A DNA stretch of 54,513 bases. It comes from CAZWKI01 sp964634645. Its GTDB lineage: Bacteria > Patescibacteriota > Patescibacteriia > UBA1558 > S5-K13. The stretch spans positions 1-54,513 of the forward strand of contig CAZWKI010000001.1 of the NCBI GenBank assembly GCA_964634645.1, given 5' to 3'. A program made the position numbers and the translations under genes. The notes below the pieces were generated by a model. That model was not told where the DNA came from and did no database searches. It was given only the letters and a program-made list of their open reading frames with translations. Of this stretch, positions 38,954-47,408 are shown in pieces; position 1 is the stretch's first letter, and every line of letters starts with the position of its first letter.

Positions 38954-39089
38954 ACTCCACCATTAATTTTTGTTTATATGGTAGAGGCGTCCCGCTAAGC
39001 GGGACGCCTCTACATTTTTAAAAACAAAAAACACGGTTTTCTATAAAAATTCCATGTTTCTTACAATAATCAAAATTAATGGTGGGGGT
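38954..39089. repeat. three-way-junction element, copy B (dual terminator between convergent genes)
   Basis: Again fills exactly the space between two convergent stop codons. Outer stem: CTCCACCATTAATTTT (38955-38970) pairs with 39072-39087 over 16 bp (one G-T), despite differing from copy A at several paired positions. Hairpin 1 is a 16-bp palindrome at 38981-39013 (arms begin GTAGAGGCGTCCCGCT), then TTTTT. Hairpin 2 is AAACACGG (39029-39036) with CCATGTTT (39052-39059); on the minus strand it is followed by TTTTTTGTTTTT. Layout and loop order equal copy A. Confidence 0.87.
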
Positions 39090-39854
39090 TTATTCAACTA
39101 TCACCTTGGTACCAATTTCTGTCCAATTATATAATTTTTCCATATCGCTATAAGATACATTTATGCACCCATGACTCATAGGTGTTCCAAATTTGTTATG
39201 CCAATAAGCACCATGAATATAATATCCTCTCCAACTAAAGAGCATATTCCATTTTGTATTCGGATAATTATATCCAAGCCCCCTATAATGTTTTATTGGA
39301 ATTTTTTTTAGTATCGTAAAAGTTCCACGAGGTGTTGGAAGTCTCTTTACGCCACCTGATATTTTGAAGCCAGTCATTCTTTTATTATCAAAGTAATAAT
39401 CCAGAGATTGATCGTTTAGATTTATTTTTATAAGTTTTTCTATTTTTATGTTTTTTTCTGATAATGGATCGTATCCATTTAATACTTCTTCACTGTCACT
39501 ATGACCATCTCCATCAGTGTCTGCCTTTGATAAATTTGTTCCAATGGCAAGTTCAAACAAATCATTTAATCCGTCTTTATCAAAATCAACGTCGATTAAT
39601 TTTTTATACATAAAAATAGGAGAATAGTTATTTTTTATTTCCTCTCCATCTTTATATGTATCGCCATCGCTATCACTATTTATAGGATCTGTAAAATAAA
39701 TATTTATTTCGTCGTCATTACTAAGGCCATCATTGTCCATGTCATCGCTGTTTTGAGCTTTTGTATTTGTAAATATAAAAAAACAGACAATTATAAAAGT
39801 AATTAACGCTATTCGTTTTATAAATTTAAAATATGCGCATTGTTTTTCAACCAT
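39090..39854 (-). CDS. L,D-transpeptidase with TSP3 calcium repeats
   Basis: 254 residues. An N-terminal membrane or signal segment (IALITFIIVCFFIFTN) leads to about four TSP3-like calcium loops (MDNDGLSNDDE, DSDGDTYKDGEE, DFDKDGLNDLFE, DTDGDGHSDSEE; about 35-125). A YkuD catalytic domain follows, with HGAYWHNKFG near 213-222 and the nucleophile motif SHGCIN near 226-231. It forms L,D cross-links in peptidoglycan. The start overlaps the preceding YgjP-type gene by 37 nt and no later start is convincing. A terminator for it is built into the element downstream. Confidence 0.9.
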   Translation of the reverse strand: MVEKQCAYFKFIKRIALITFIIVCFFIFTNTKAQNSDDMDNDGLSNDDEINIYFTDPINSDSDGDTYKDGEEIKNNYSPIFMYKKLIDVDFDKDGLNDLFELAIGTNLSKADTDGDGHSDSEEVLNGYDPLSEKNIKIEKLIKINLNDQSLDYYFDNKRMTGFKISGGVKRLPTPRGTFTILKKIPIKHYRGLGYNYPNTKWNMLFSWRGYYIHGAYWHNKFGTPMSHGCINVSYSDMEKLYNWTEIGTKVIVE

Positions 39855-40429
39855 TTTCTTTTTTGTTTATAATCTGGAATAATTTTTTCTATACTTTCCC
39901 AGAATTTTTTTGAATGATTTTTTATTTTTGTGTGATACAATTCATGAATTATTACATAATCAATTATTTCAATTGGCGCCATAATAAGTCTCCAAGAAAT
40001 ACTAATATTATTTTTATGATTACAAGATCCCCATTGTTTCTTTGCATTACTTATTGTCATTTTACTATAAGGGAGATTAAGATTTTGTGAATTCAAGTTT
40101 ATTCTTTGAAGAAATACATTTTTTGCATTTTTTTTATAAAATTTTTCTAATATTGATTTATCTAGATTGTTTATTGAAAGATTATAATGCTTTCCCAAAA
40201 TCAAAAATTTATTATTTTTTGAAGAATTTGCGGTTTTAAGCTCCGCATTTCTTCTTTTAACAAGAGTTTGCTTTTTTTTAATCCATTCTAATTTTTGATT
40301 TATAATTTTATTTATTGTATCTTGTGAAATATTTTTTGGTGTTCTTATTATGAGCTCGCCACTATTTGTTATTTCAATGCCCAATGTTCTTCTTTTTGAT
40401 TTTATAATTTTATATATTTCTATGGTCAT
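39818..40429 (-). CDS. YgjP/DUF45 family metallopeptidase-like protein
   Basis: 203 residues from the ATG at 40429; a GTG at 40462 is possible but gives an odd leader. The zinc motif is HELYHTKIKNHSKKFW (HExxH near 160 with a third histidine five residues on), preceded by QWGSCNHKNNISISWRLIMAP, a signature of this family. The conserved WIKKKQ block lies near residue 60. Family function is poorly defined (SprT/WLM-like zinc fold). It overlaps the L,D-transpeptidase gene, so they are coupled. Confidence 0.88.
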   Translation of the reverse strand: MTIEIYKIIKSKRRTLGIEITNSGELIIRTPKNISQDTINKIINQKLEWIKKKQTLVKRRNAELKTANSSKNNKFLILGKHYNLSINNLDKSILEKFYKKNAKNVFLQRINLNSQNLNLPYSKMTISNAKKQWGSCNHKNNISISWRLIMAPIEIIDYVIIHELYHTKIKNHSKKFWESIEKIIPDYKQKRKWLKNNAHILNL

Positions 40430-40519
40430 ATTATTATTATAGTAATATAATTCAAAGACCACAAGGCGATTTTTTGCATTTTTTAGTATATTTATTGCTA
40501 GTTTTTAAAGTATACATAT

Positions 40520-40548
40520 TTGACAGAATAAGTTTGAAATGCTATCAT
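40520..40548 (+). promoter_or_regulatory. strong promoter for secG, near-leaderless
   Basis: Consensus TTGACA (40520-40525), 17-nt spacer, TATCAT (40543-40548). The expected start of transcription, near 40555, lies only about 6 nt before the ATG at 40561. This fixes the secG start and rules out the longer frame from 40474, which begins before the promoter. Confidence 0.75.
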
Positions 40549-40560
40549 ATTAATAAGATT

Positions 40561-40776
40561 ATGGAATTACTTAATATATTTATAATTATAGTGGCAATTT
40601 TACTTATAATTGTCATAGTTTTTCAACAACGCGGTGGCGGGCTTTCTTCTGTTTTTGGTGGATCTGATAGTGTTTTTCAGGTAAAGCGAGGCGCAGAAAA
40701 ATTTATTTTTATAGCAACAATAATTCTGTCTATTTTATTTTTTGGCTTACTTATAGTACGTCTATTTATAAAATAA
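40561..40776 (+). CDS. secG: preprotein translocase subunit SecG
   Basis: 71 residues, two membrane helices (LLNIFIIIVAILLIIVIVFQ and FIFIATIILSILFFGLLIV) joined by the family loop QQRGGGLSSVFGGSD ... RGAEKF. SecG assists SecYE in protein export. The start is set by the promoter at 40520-40548; there is no Shine-Dalgarno, consistent with an almost leaderless transcript. Confidence 0.93.
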   Translation: MELLNIFIIIVAILLIIVIVFQQRGGGLSSVFGGSDSVFQVKRGAEKFIFIATIILSILFFGLLIVRLFIK

Positions 40777-40845
40777 CTTACTTAACATATTTGTTTACTT
40801 TATTTGTGTAGATGAAATTCTTCTTCTTTAATTTTTATAAACAAA

Positions 40846-42696
40846 GTGTATAGAAAATTAAAATTTTTTTACAAAAAGCGAAATTATAATTGGAATTTTT
40901 TTAAAAAAATTACTAAGTTTTTTGATTATCATGGAGATGATTTTTTTATCAAAAAAAGATTTAAAAAAGCCTTTAAAAAAAACCAAGACAAAGAATTATT
41001 GTCTGAATTATCACACAAGAGTATTCCAAGCCCAAAACAGTTTAAACAAATTAAACATTTTTTATCTGAAAAAGAAAGAAAAATAATAAATATTTGTTTG
41101 GTCTTTTTGATGATTGCTTTTTTTTGGTTGGTACTTAGAATAATATGGAACAAGCTTGTTGAATTACCAAAATACGGTGGTGAATATACAGAGGGAATTG
41201 TTGGTTCACCACAATATATTAATCCTGTTCTTGCGATGTCAAATGATGTTGACAGGGATATTTCAAGATTAATTTTTTCAAGACTATTTCAAATAAATAA
41301 GGATGGCCAAATAGAAAATGATCTTGTAAAAGATTATTCAGTAAGCGAGGATGGAAAAACATATTATTTTAAATTAAAAGACAATATATTATGGCACGAT
41401 GGAGAGACCCTTACGTCTGACGATATTGGATTTACGCTTTCTTTAATTCAAGATTCGAATTTCAAAAGTCCACTGTATAAAACATTTCAAGGAATTAAGT
41501 TTGAAAAAGAAAACGAAAGTGCCTTCAAATTAATTTTGCCAGAAAAATTTGCTCAATTTACTTCGGTTCTTACATTTGGAATATTACCAGCTCATTCGTG
41601 GGAAAACATAGGTTCAGAAAATTTTACACTTGCCGAATTAAACAAAAAACCAATAGGATCTGGACCATTTAAATATGAATCTTTTAAAAAAGACGCAGAC
41701 GGATTTATAAAACAATATAAACTGGAAGCCTTCAAAGATTATTATGATAAAAAAGCATACTTATCGGAGATAACATTTAAATTTTATGGTGATATAAATG
41801 GTGTGATTGATGCAATAAATAATGGACAAATAAATGGAGTTGGATCTTTGTCGGAATCGGAATTTTCCAAGATCAAAAATTCCAAAGATTATATATTCAA
41901 TAATTTTAATACACCAAAATATTCTGCTTTATTTTTTAATCCAAAGCAAAATGGATTTTTGAGTAACTCAGATATTAGGCAGGCGCTTTTATTGGTAATT
42001 GACAAGAAACGGCTAGCATCAGAAATAAAAACTACAGAACAAGAAGCTTATGGTCCAATGGATTTCATAATAAGCCCAGGGACCGACGAATACGATATTG
42101 ATAAGGCAAAGAAATTGCTAGAAGATAACGGTTGGGAAGTTGATACAGAAGATAATATTTTGAAGAAAAAAGACCAGAAATTAGAATTTACTATAACTAG
42201 TGTAGATAATTCAGAATATATAAAAATTTTGCAGTATATCAAAAAACAATGGGCAACACTTGGAATTGTTGTTAATTTAGAAATAATTCCAGCCAACAAA
42301 ATAAGCCCACAGGTAATAATGCCAAGACAATACCAAATTCTTTTATATGGTCAATTATTATCATATGATATTGATCCATATCCCTTTTGGCATTCATCTC
42401 AAACGCAAAATGGTCTCAATTTATCACTTTTTGGAAACAGTGAAATAGATGCAATTTTGGAATCCGCGAGAAAGCTTTCAGAAGTTGATGATAGATTAGA
42501 ACAATATAAAAAATTTCAAGAAATTCTAAAAAAAGAAAATTATGCAATATTTTTGTTTCGTCCCACATATCACTATATAGTAAACAAAGATTTGAAAGGA
42601 ATAGATACTCGTGTTGTATATATTTCTTCTGATAGATTTAGTAATATAACAAACTGGTATATAAAAACCAAAAAAGCTATTAAATATAAAAATTAA
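40846..42696 (+). CDS. membrane-anchored ABC-type peptide-binding protein (SBP family 5)
   Basis: 616 residues, GTG start at 40846. A long basic cytoplasmic N-terminus (about 78 residues) and a single membrane helix (about 79-101, IINICLVFLMIAFFWLVLRI) precede a family 5 solute-binding fold: GGEYTEGIVGSPQYINPVL, YYFKLKDNILWHDGETLTSDD (positions about 180-200), PIGSGPFKYE and DIRQALLLVIDKKRL. No ABC permease or ATPase gene is nearby, so it is an orphan here. Anchoring by a helix instead of a lipobox is unusual compared with classical OppA. Confidence 0.88.
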   Translation: MYRKLKFFYKKRNYNWNFFKKITKFFDYHGDDFFIKKRFKKAFKKNQDKELLSELSHKSIPSPKQFKQIKHFLSEKERKIINICLVFLMIAFFWLVLRIIWNKLVELPKYGGEYTEGIVGSPQYINPVLAMSNDVDRDISRLIFSRLFQINKDGQIENDLVKDYSVSEDGKTYYFKLKDNILWHDGETLTSDDIGFTLSLIQDSNFKSPLYKTFQGIKFEKENESAFKLILPEKFAQFTSVLTFGILPAHSWENIGSENFTLAELNKKPIGSGPFKYESFKKDADGFIKQYKLEAFKDYYDKKAYLSEITFKFYGDINGVIDAINNGQINGVGSLSESEFSKIKNSKDYIFNNFNTPKYSALFFNPKQNGFLSNSDIRQALLLVIDKKRLASEIKTTEQEAYGPMDFIISPGTDEYDIDKAKKLLEDNGWEVDTEDNILKKKDQKLEFTITSVDNSEYIKILQYIKKQWATLGIVVNLEIIPANKISPQVIMPRQYQILLYGQLLSYDIDPYPFWHSSQTQNGLNLSLFGNSEIDAILESARKLSEVDDRLEQYKKFQEILKKENYAIFLFRPTYHYIVNKDLKGIDTRVVYISSDRFSNITNWYIKTKKAIKYKN

Positions 42697-42707
42697 ATTT
42701 TTATTTT

Positions 42708-42777
42708 AAGAGTTAATACTTCTTGAAATTAACTCTTGTGAATAAGCGATTAAAAAATAAATTAATCTCGTATCAAG
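42708..42777 (+). promoter_or_regulatory. hairpin-rich leader upstream of rnj
   Basis: AAGAGTTAAT (42708-42717) pairs perfectly with ATTAACTCTT (42728-42737); GATTAA (42748-42753) with TTAATC (42762-42767); CAAG with CTTG shortly after (about 42774-42786). No T tract follows the first hairpin, so it is a poor terminator for the solute-binding gene and may instead structure the RNase J leader. Confidence 0.45.
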
Positions 42778-42800
42778 CTAAACTTGGCGGGGTAAAAAAT

Positions 42801-44627
42801 ATGAATACACAAAAAACAATGAAAAAACATACGTTTAAGAAACGTAATTTTGTAGCAAAGAAAAATGTGAAATTTGAAAAGAGTTCGTCCCACAATGCTT
42901 CACATAGAAATGCAACAGGAAAAGAAATTTCTTTTGACAAGAGAGATGACATAAGAACCTTTGAAAATGGAAAATTAAAAGTCATAATTTTAGGTGGCAA
43001 TGAAGAGGTTGGAAGAAACATGACAATTTTAGAATATGAAAAAGATATTTTGATAATTGATATGGGTATACAATTTCCAGAAGAAGATATGCCTGGAATT
43101 GATTTTATTATTCCAAATATAGAATATTTGAAAGGCAAAGAAAAAAACATAAAAGGCATAATAATAACTCATGCACATTTGGACCACATTGGAGCCATTC
43201 CTTATCTTGCTCCAGCACTTGGAAATCCAATAATTTATAGTTCTCCACTTAGTTTGGGAATTATAAAAAAGCGAATGGAAGAATTTAAAGGCCTTACGCC
43301 ACTTAATTTACAAGCAGTTACAACAAACGATGTATTACATTTAGGAAATTTCAAGGTTTCATTTTTTGCTGTAAGTCACAATATTCCGACATCAATGGGA
43401 CTTGTGATTGATACACCACTTGGGAAAATAGTACATACTGGAGATTTCAAACTTGACTTTGATAAAGAGTCCGGTGACTTACCAGATGTTGCAAAAATTG
43501 CAGAATTATCAGAGCACAATGTTTTGGCGCTTTTGGCTGATTCAACAAACGCACCTCAAAGTGGTCATCAGATTAGTGAATCTGAAATAAAATCCAACCT
43601 TTTTGATATTATTAGAAATGCTCAGGGTAGAGTTATTATTGCAACATTTTCATCTCTTTTGAATAGATTGCAACAAATTTTTAATGCAGCAGAAAAATTG
43701 AACAAAAAAATATTAGTAGAGGGCTATAGCATGAAAACAAATATTGAAATAGCTCATCAGCTCGGATATTTTAATTACAATAAACACACAATAATTAGCG
43801 AAAAAGAGCTTCACGAATATCCAGCAAATAGAATCGTTGTTTGTTGTACTGGTGCTCAGGGAGAAGACAATGCGGTACTTATGAGAATTATAAACAAAGA
43901 ACATAGATTTTTGAAGGTTGAAAAAGGTGATACGGTTGTATTTTCGTCTTCTGTTGTTCCTGGAAACGAAAGATCTGTTCAACGCCTTAAAGATAGTTTG
44001 TATAGACAAGGAGCTGAAGTAATTCATTATCAAATGATGGATGTACATGCCGGAGGACACGCAAAAAAAGAAGATTTGAAACTTATGATAAATTTAGTAA
44101 AACCAAAATATTTTGTTCCAATTGAAGGAAATCATTCTTTCTTGCATATTCATGCAAAGATAGCTGAAGAGGCTGGAATTGATCCAAAAAATATTTTTAT
44201 AGCAGACAATGGTCAGATAATAGAATTTACAAAACTAGGCGCAAGACTTACTACAAAGAAAATTCCATCAGACTATGTATTTGTTGATGGGCTTGGAGTA
44301 GGAGATGTTTCAAACATAGTTCTTCGTGATAGAAAGATTATGTCTGATGATGGAATGATAGTTGTAATTGCAACAATTTCTGGTAAAACAGGAGAGCTTG
44401 TCCATTCTCCAGATATTATATCTCGAGGATTTGTATACCTTAAAGAAAATAAAGAGCTTATTGAGCAAATTAGAAATAAGGTAAGACAAATTCTAAAAAC
44501 TGGAAATACAGAAAATATGGCAAATGATATGTATTTCAAAAACAAGATCAGAAATCAAATAGGACAATATTTATTTCAAGAAACAGAAAGAAGACCAATG
44601 GTGCTCCCCGTTGTGATAGAAGTGTAA
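42801..44627 (+). CDS. rnj: ribonuclease J
   Basis: 608 residues from the ATG at 42801, which has GGCGGGG about 9 nt upstream; a TTG at 42723 would add a basic tail that overlaps the leader hairpin. Metallo-beta-lactamase/beta-CASP nuclease with 5' exo- and endonuclease activity in mRNA decay and rRNA maturation. Seen: GGNEEVGRNM, DMGIQFPEEDMPGID, the zinc motif HAHLDHIGA near 124-132, HTGDFKLD, LLADSTNA, VVFSSSVVPGNE and HAGGHAKKEDL. The extra N-terminal stretch of about 55 residues is rich in Lys/Asn/Ser. Confidence 0.95.
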   Translation: MNTQKTMKKHTFKKRNFVAKKNVKFEKSSSHNASHRNATGKEISFDKRDDIRTFENGKLKVIILGGNEEVGRNMTILEYEKDILIIDMGIQFPEEDMPGIDFIIPNIEYLKGKEKNIKGIIITHAHLDHIGAIPYLAPALGNPIIYSSPLSLGIIKKRMEEFKGLTPLNLQAVTTNDVLHLGNFKVSFFAVSHNIPTSMGLVIDTPLGKIVHTGDFKLDFDKESGDLPDVAKIAELSEHNVLALLADSTNAPQSGHQISESEIKSNLFDIIRNAQGRVIIATFSSLLNRLQQIFNAAEKLNKKILVEGYSMKTNIEIAHQLGYFNYNKHTIISEKELHEYPANRIVVCCTGAQGEDNAVLMRIINKEHRFLKVEKGDTVVFSSSVVPGNERSVQRLKDSLYRQGAEVIHYQMMDVHAGGHAKKEDLKLMINLVKPKYFVPIEGNHSFLHIHAKIAEEAGIDPKNIFIADNGQIIEFTKLGARLTTKKIPSDYVFVDGLGVGDVSNIVLRDRKIMSDDGMIVVIATISGKTGELVHSPDIISRGFVYLKENKELIEQIRNKVRQILKTGNTENMANDMYFKNKIRNQIGQYLFQETERRPMVLPVVIEV

Positions 44628-44729
44628 TTCAGTTAAAAAGTTTAAAAGTTCAGAGTTATAAAGTATTTTAAGTTATTTTGGTATATTATTAAAAAATGAT
44701 AAGATTATAGAAGATTAACTTTAAATTTT

Positions 44730-45716
44730 ATGAATAATAAAAAAATATTATTTTCAGGAATTCAGCCAACAGGAGAGCTTCATATTGGTAATTATTTAGG
44801 AGCTATAAAAAATTGGGCAGAACTTCAAAATAAAGGTGAATATAATTGTATTTATTCAATTGTAGATCTTCATGCAATTACAATTGATTATGACCCAAAA
44901 GTTTATCAAGATAGAATTATTGATTTAGCAGCAACGCTTCTCGCATGTGGAATTGATCCAAAAAAATCTATTTTATTTGTTCAATCAAACGTGAAAGAAC
45001 ATGCTGAATTGTGTTGGTTTTTAAATACTATTATTCCCGTTTCAGAGCTTCAAAGAATGACACAGTTCAAAGATAAGACAGAAAAAAATCAGAAGAACAT
45101 AAATATGGGACTTTTAGATTATCCGGTTTTAATGACTTCCGATATTTTACTTTACGGCGCTGAAATTGTTCCTGTTGGAGATGACCAATTACAGCATTTA
45201 GAGCTTACAAATATTATACTGCGAAAATTCAACAATAAATTTGGAGAATATTTCAAAAAAGTAAACCCATATATTACAAAAAGTGCAAGAGTTATGTCTT
45301 TAAATGATCCAGAAAAGAAGATGAGTAAATCTGTAGAGGGAAGTTTTATTGGTTTGGATGATGAGCCGAATGAAATTCGTAAGTAAATTTCTAGAGCAGT
45401 AACAGATTCAAATCCAGGAGAAGAAATATCCAAAGGATTAAAAAATTTATTTTTATTATTGGAGGCCTTTGGAGAAAAAGAAATATATAATAAATTTGAT
45501 AAACAATACAAAGAAAAGATAATCAAATATTCGGAACTTAAATCAGAATTAGCAGAGGTGATTATTAAAAATTTAGAACCGATTCAAAAAAAGAAAAAAG
45601 AATTAATGAAAAATCCAAAAAAAATAAAGAAGATTTTGGAAAGTGGTGCAAAACAAGCTCAAAAAATTGCAAGTAAAAACATGATAGAAATTAAGAAAAG
45701 AATTGGGTTATGCTAA
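44730..45716 (+). pseudogene. trpS: tryptophanyl-tRNA synthetase interrupted by an in-frame TAA
   Basis: The complete coding length, 328 codons, matches the family. Class Ic motifs are intact: GIQPTGELHIGNYLGA (HIGH type) near 10-25, DLHAIT, GDDQLQHLELT and KMSKS near 197-201. At codon 219 (45384-45386) the frame meets TAA; it then continues without a shift (ISRAVTDSNPGEEI ... KNMIEIKKRIGLC). Most TrpS proteins have a lysine here (IRKKI-RAVTD), so AAA to TAA, one base change, explains it. The enzyme is essential and no second copy is in the window. An assembly error, nonsense suppression or a replaced gene elsewhere are the options. Confidence 0.9.
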
Positions 45717-45720
45717 TGTG

Positions 45721-45768
45721 TATGCCAATATACTAATGGTGCTAATTATACTAATTAATATAGTTATT
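45721..45768 (+). repeat. ACTAAT-type array left of the GxxExxY gene
   Basis: The spacer after trpS repeats CTAAT/ACTAAT-like units (TATACTAATGG, GCTAATTATACTAATTAATA). The mirror-image form, ATTAGTA, is found right of the gene at 46179-46230. Confidence 0.55.
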
Positions 45769-45787
45769 TAACAATTAAAGAAAAGCA

Positions 45788-46177
45788 ATGAAAAGCGATA
45801 AATTAATTTATCCAGAATTGTCTTATACAATTACTGGGATATGTTTTGATGTGCACAATAAATTAGGATCTTATTCAAGGGAAAAACAATACGCAGATTT
45901 ATTAGAAAGTGAGTTGAAAAATAAAAATATAAAATATATAAGAGAGTATAAAATCGGTAATTCTGGAAATATAGCAGATTTTTTAATAGAAAATAAGATT
46001 ATTATAGAATTAAAATCAAAGCCAGGAATTTTAAGAGAGGACTATTGTCAAATACAAAGATATTTGCAATCATCGAATATGAAATTGGGCTTATTAGTTA
46101 ATTTTAGTGCTAGATATTTAAAGCCAAAAAGAATAGTCAGAATTGACACAGAGAAAAAGAATATTTTTTTTAATTAA
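45788..46177 (+). CDS. GxxExxY family PD-(D/E)xK-like protein
   Basis: 129 residues. The family hallmark region is FDVHNKLGSYSREKQYADLL, a variant of GxxExxY common in Patescibacteria. Then comes the nuclease-like core, with NIADFLIENKIIIELKSK carrying the D ... E-x-K residues. The ending KPKRIVRI is typical. Function unknown; the fold suggests a nuclease or nucleic-acid-binding protein. It stands alone, flanked by inverted short arrays, like a small mobile cassette. Confidence 0.9.
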   Translation: MKSDKLIYPELSYTITGICFDVHNKLGSYSREKQYADLLESELKNKNIKYIREYKIGNSGNIADFLIENKIIIELKSKPGILREDYCQIQRYLQSSNMKLGLLVNFSARYLKPKRIVRIDTEKKNIFFN

Positions 46178-46178
46178 T

Positions 46179-46214
46179 ATATTAGTATTAAAATTTATAT
46201 TAGTATTAAAATTT
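46179..46214 (+). repeat. 18-bp tandem duplication right of the GxxExxY gene
   Basis: ATATTAGTATTAAAATTT is present twice head to tail (46179-46196, 46197-46214), then degenerates to GTATAATTAGTAATATTTG. ATTAGTA is the reverse complement of the TACTAAT units left of the gene. It lies in the leader of htpX. Confidence 0.85.
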
Positions 46215-46244
46215 GTATAATTAGTAATATTTGTATATAAGTAT

Positions 46245-47132
46245 ATGTTAAATTCGTATAATCAAATAGCAAGCAACAAAAAAAGAACAATTATTTTGAT
46301 GACGTTGTTTATTGTTTTTATAATATCCCTGGGATATTTATTTTCTTACTTGTTTGATTGGGGATATACAGGAGTTATAATGGCCGTAATAATTTCTATT
46401 GTGTTGAGTATGATAAGTTATTATTCTGGAGATAAAGTAGCTCTTTTTGCCTCTGGTGCAAAAGAAGTTGAAAAAAATGACAATCCATATCTATATAGAA
46501 TTGTTGAAAATTTGAGTATTACATCTGGAAATCCGATGCCAAAAGTTTATATTATAGAAGATTTGGCAATAAATGCTTTTGCATGTGGAAGAGATCCAAA
46601 AAATTCAAGTATTGCAGTAACGCGTGGCGCAATAGAAAAATTAGAAAATGAAGAACTCGAAGGGGTTGTGGCACATGAAATGAGTCATATAAAAAATTAT
46701 GATATTCGTCTTATGACAATTGTAATAATTTGTGTGGGCATTATTACTCTTATGGCCGATTTTTTTATAAGAGGAAGCTTTTTTGGAAAAAGAGACAATA
46801 AGAGTTCGGGATCAATTCTTCTTATAGTGGGAATTGTTCTTGCTATACTTTCTCCAATTTTTGCAAATCTTATACAACTTGCAGTTTCTCGCAAACGCGA
46901 ATATCTAGCAGATGCATCCGGTGTTTTGCTTACCCGCTATCCAGACGGACTTGCAAATGCATTAGAGAAAATAAAGAGAGATGAAATAGGAATGAAAAAA
47001 GTAAATACAGCAACAGCACATTTGTTTATCTCGTCTCCGTTTGGAATAAATAAAAAATCTTTTGCAAATTTGTTTTCAACACATCCGCCAATAGAGGATA
47101 GAATTAACAAGCTTAGACAAATGAATATTTAA
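46245..47132 (+). CDS. htpX: HtpX-type M48 membrane metalloprotease
   Basis: 295 residues. Two N-terminal membrane helices, a loop with the family strand AINAFACGRDPKNSSIAVTRG, the zinc motif HEMSH at 144-148, two more membrane helices (about 160-210), and the third ligand in KREYLADASG near 216-225. The C-terminus has HLFISSPF and the STHPPIEDRINKLRQM signature. It degrades misfolded membrane proteins. A clear terminator follows. Confidence 0.95.
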   Translation: MLNSYNQIASNKKRTIILMTLFIVFIISLGYLFSYLFDWGYTGVIMAVIISIVLSMISYYSGDKVALFASGAKEVEKNDNPYLYRIVENLSITSGNPMPKVYIIEDLAINAFACGRDPKNSSIAVTRGAIEKLENEELEGVVAHEMSHIKNYDIRLMTIVIICVGIITLMADFFIRGSFFGKRDNKSSGSILLIVGIVLAILSPIFANLIQLAVSRKREYLADASGVLLTRYPDGLANALEKIKRDEIGMKKVNTATAHLFISSPFGINKKSFANLFSTHPPIEDRINKLRQMNI

Positions 47133-47176
47133 TTTTTCCGATTTAGCTTAATTATAATTGAAAATATTTTAAATAA

Positions 47177-47211
47177 AATAGCTTCTATGGTCATAGGAGC
47201 TATTATTTTTT
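47177..47211 (+). terminator. intrinsic terminator of htpX
   Basis: AATAGCTTCTATG (47177-47189) pairs with CATAGGAGCTATT (47192-47204, one G-T), followed by A and TTTTTT to 47211. Confidence 0.88.
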
Positions 47212-47294
47212 ACCATTAAATTTTCTTAAAAGAATAATTTTTGTCAATATGTGTACTTTTATATAATTTTATGGTCAAATATCATAATTAGCTA

Positions 47295-47323
47295 TTGATT
47301 TTTTGTTTTAAATATGATATAAT
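47295..47323 (+). promoter_or_regulatory. sigma70-type promoter for the lipoprotein gene
   Basis: TTGATT (47295-47300), 17-nt spacer, consensus TATAAT (47318-47323). The leader of about 80 nt ends in the A-rich, Shine-Dalgarno-free sequence AATAAAATAAAAACAAA directly before ATG 47409; nearly the same leader precedes the next gene. Confidence 0.75.
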
Positions 47324-47408
47324 AATTATAGAACACTATTAAATAGGCCTTTTTATGGGCATTTATGGACTGTAGACATTAATTAATAATTAATAAAATA
47401 AAAACAAA

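Noticed and set aside
40474..40560. N-terminal extension of SecG from 40474
   Set aside because: The promoter TTGACA-17-TATCAT lies inside this stretch and SecG proteins begin at the MELLN-type helix.
45384..45386. UAA reassignment to explain trpS
   Set aside because: TAA is the normal stop of most genes in this window, so a changed meaning is excluded; a point mutation or error remains.
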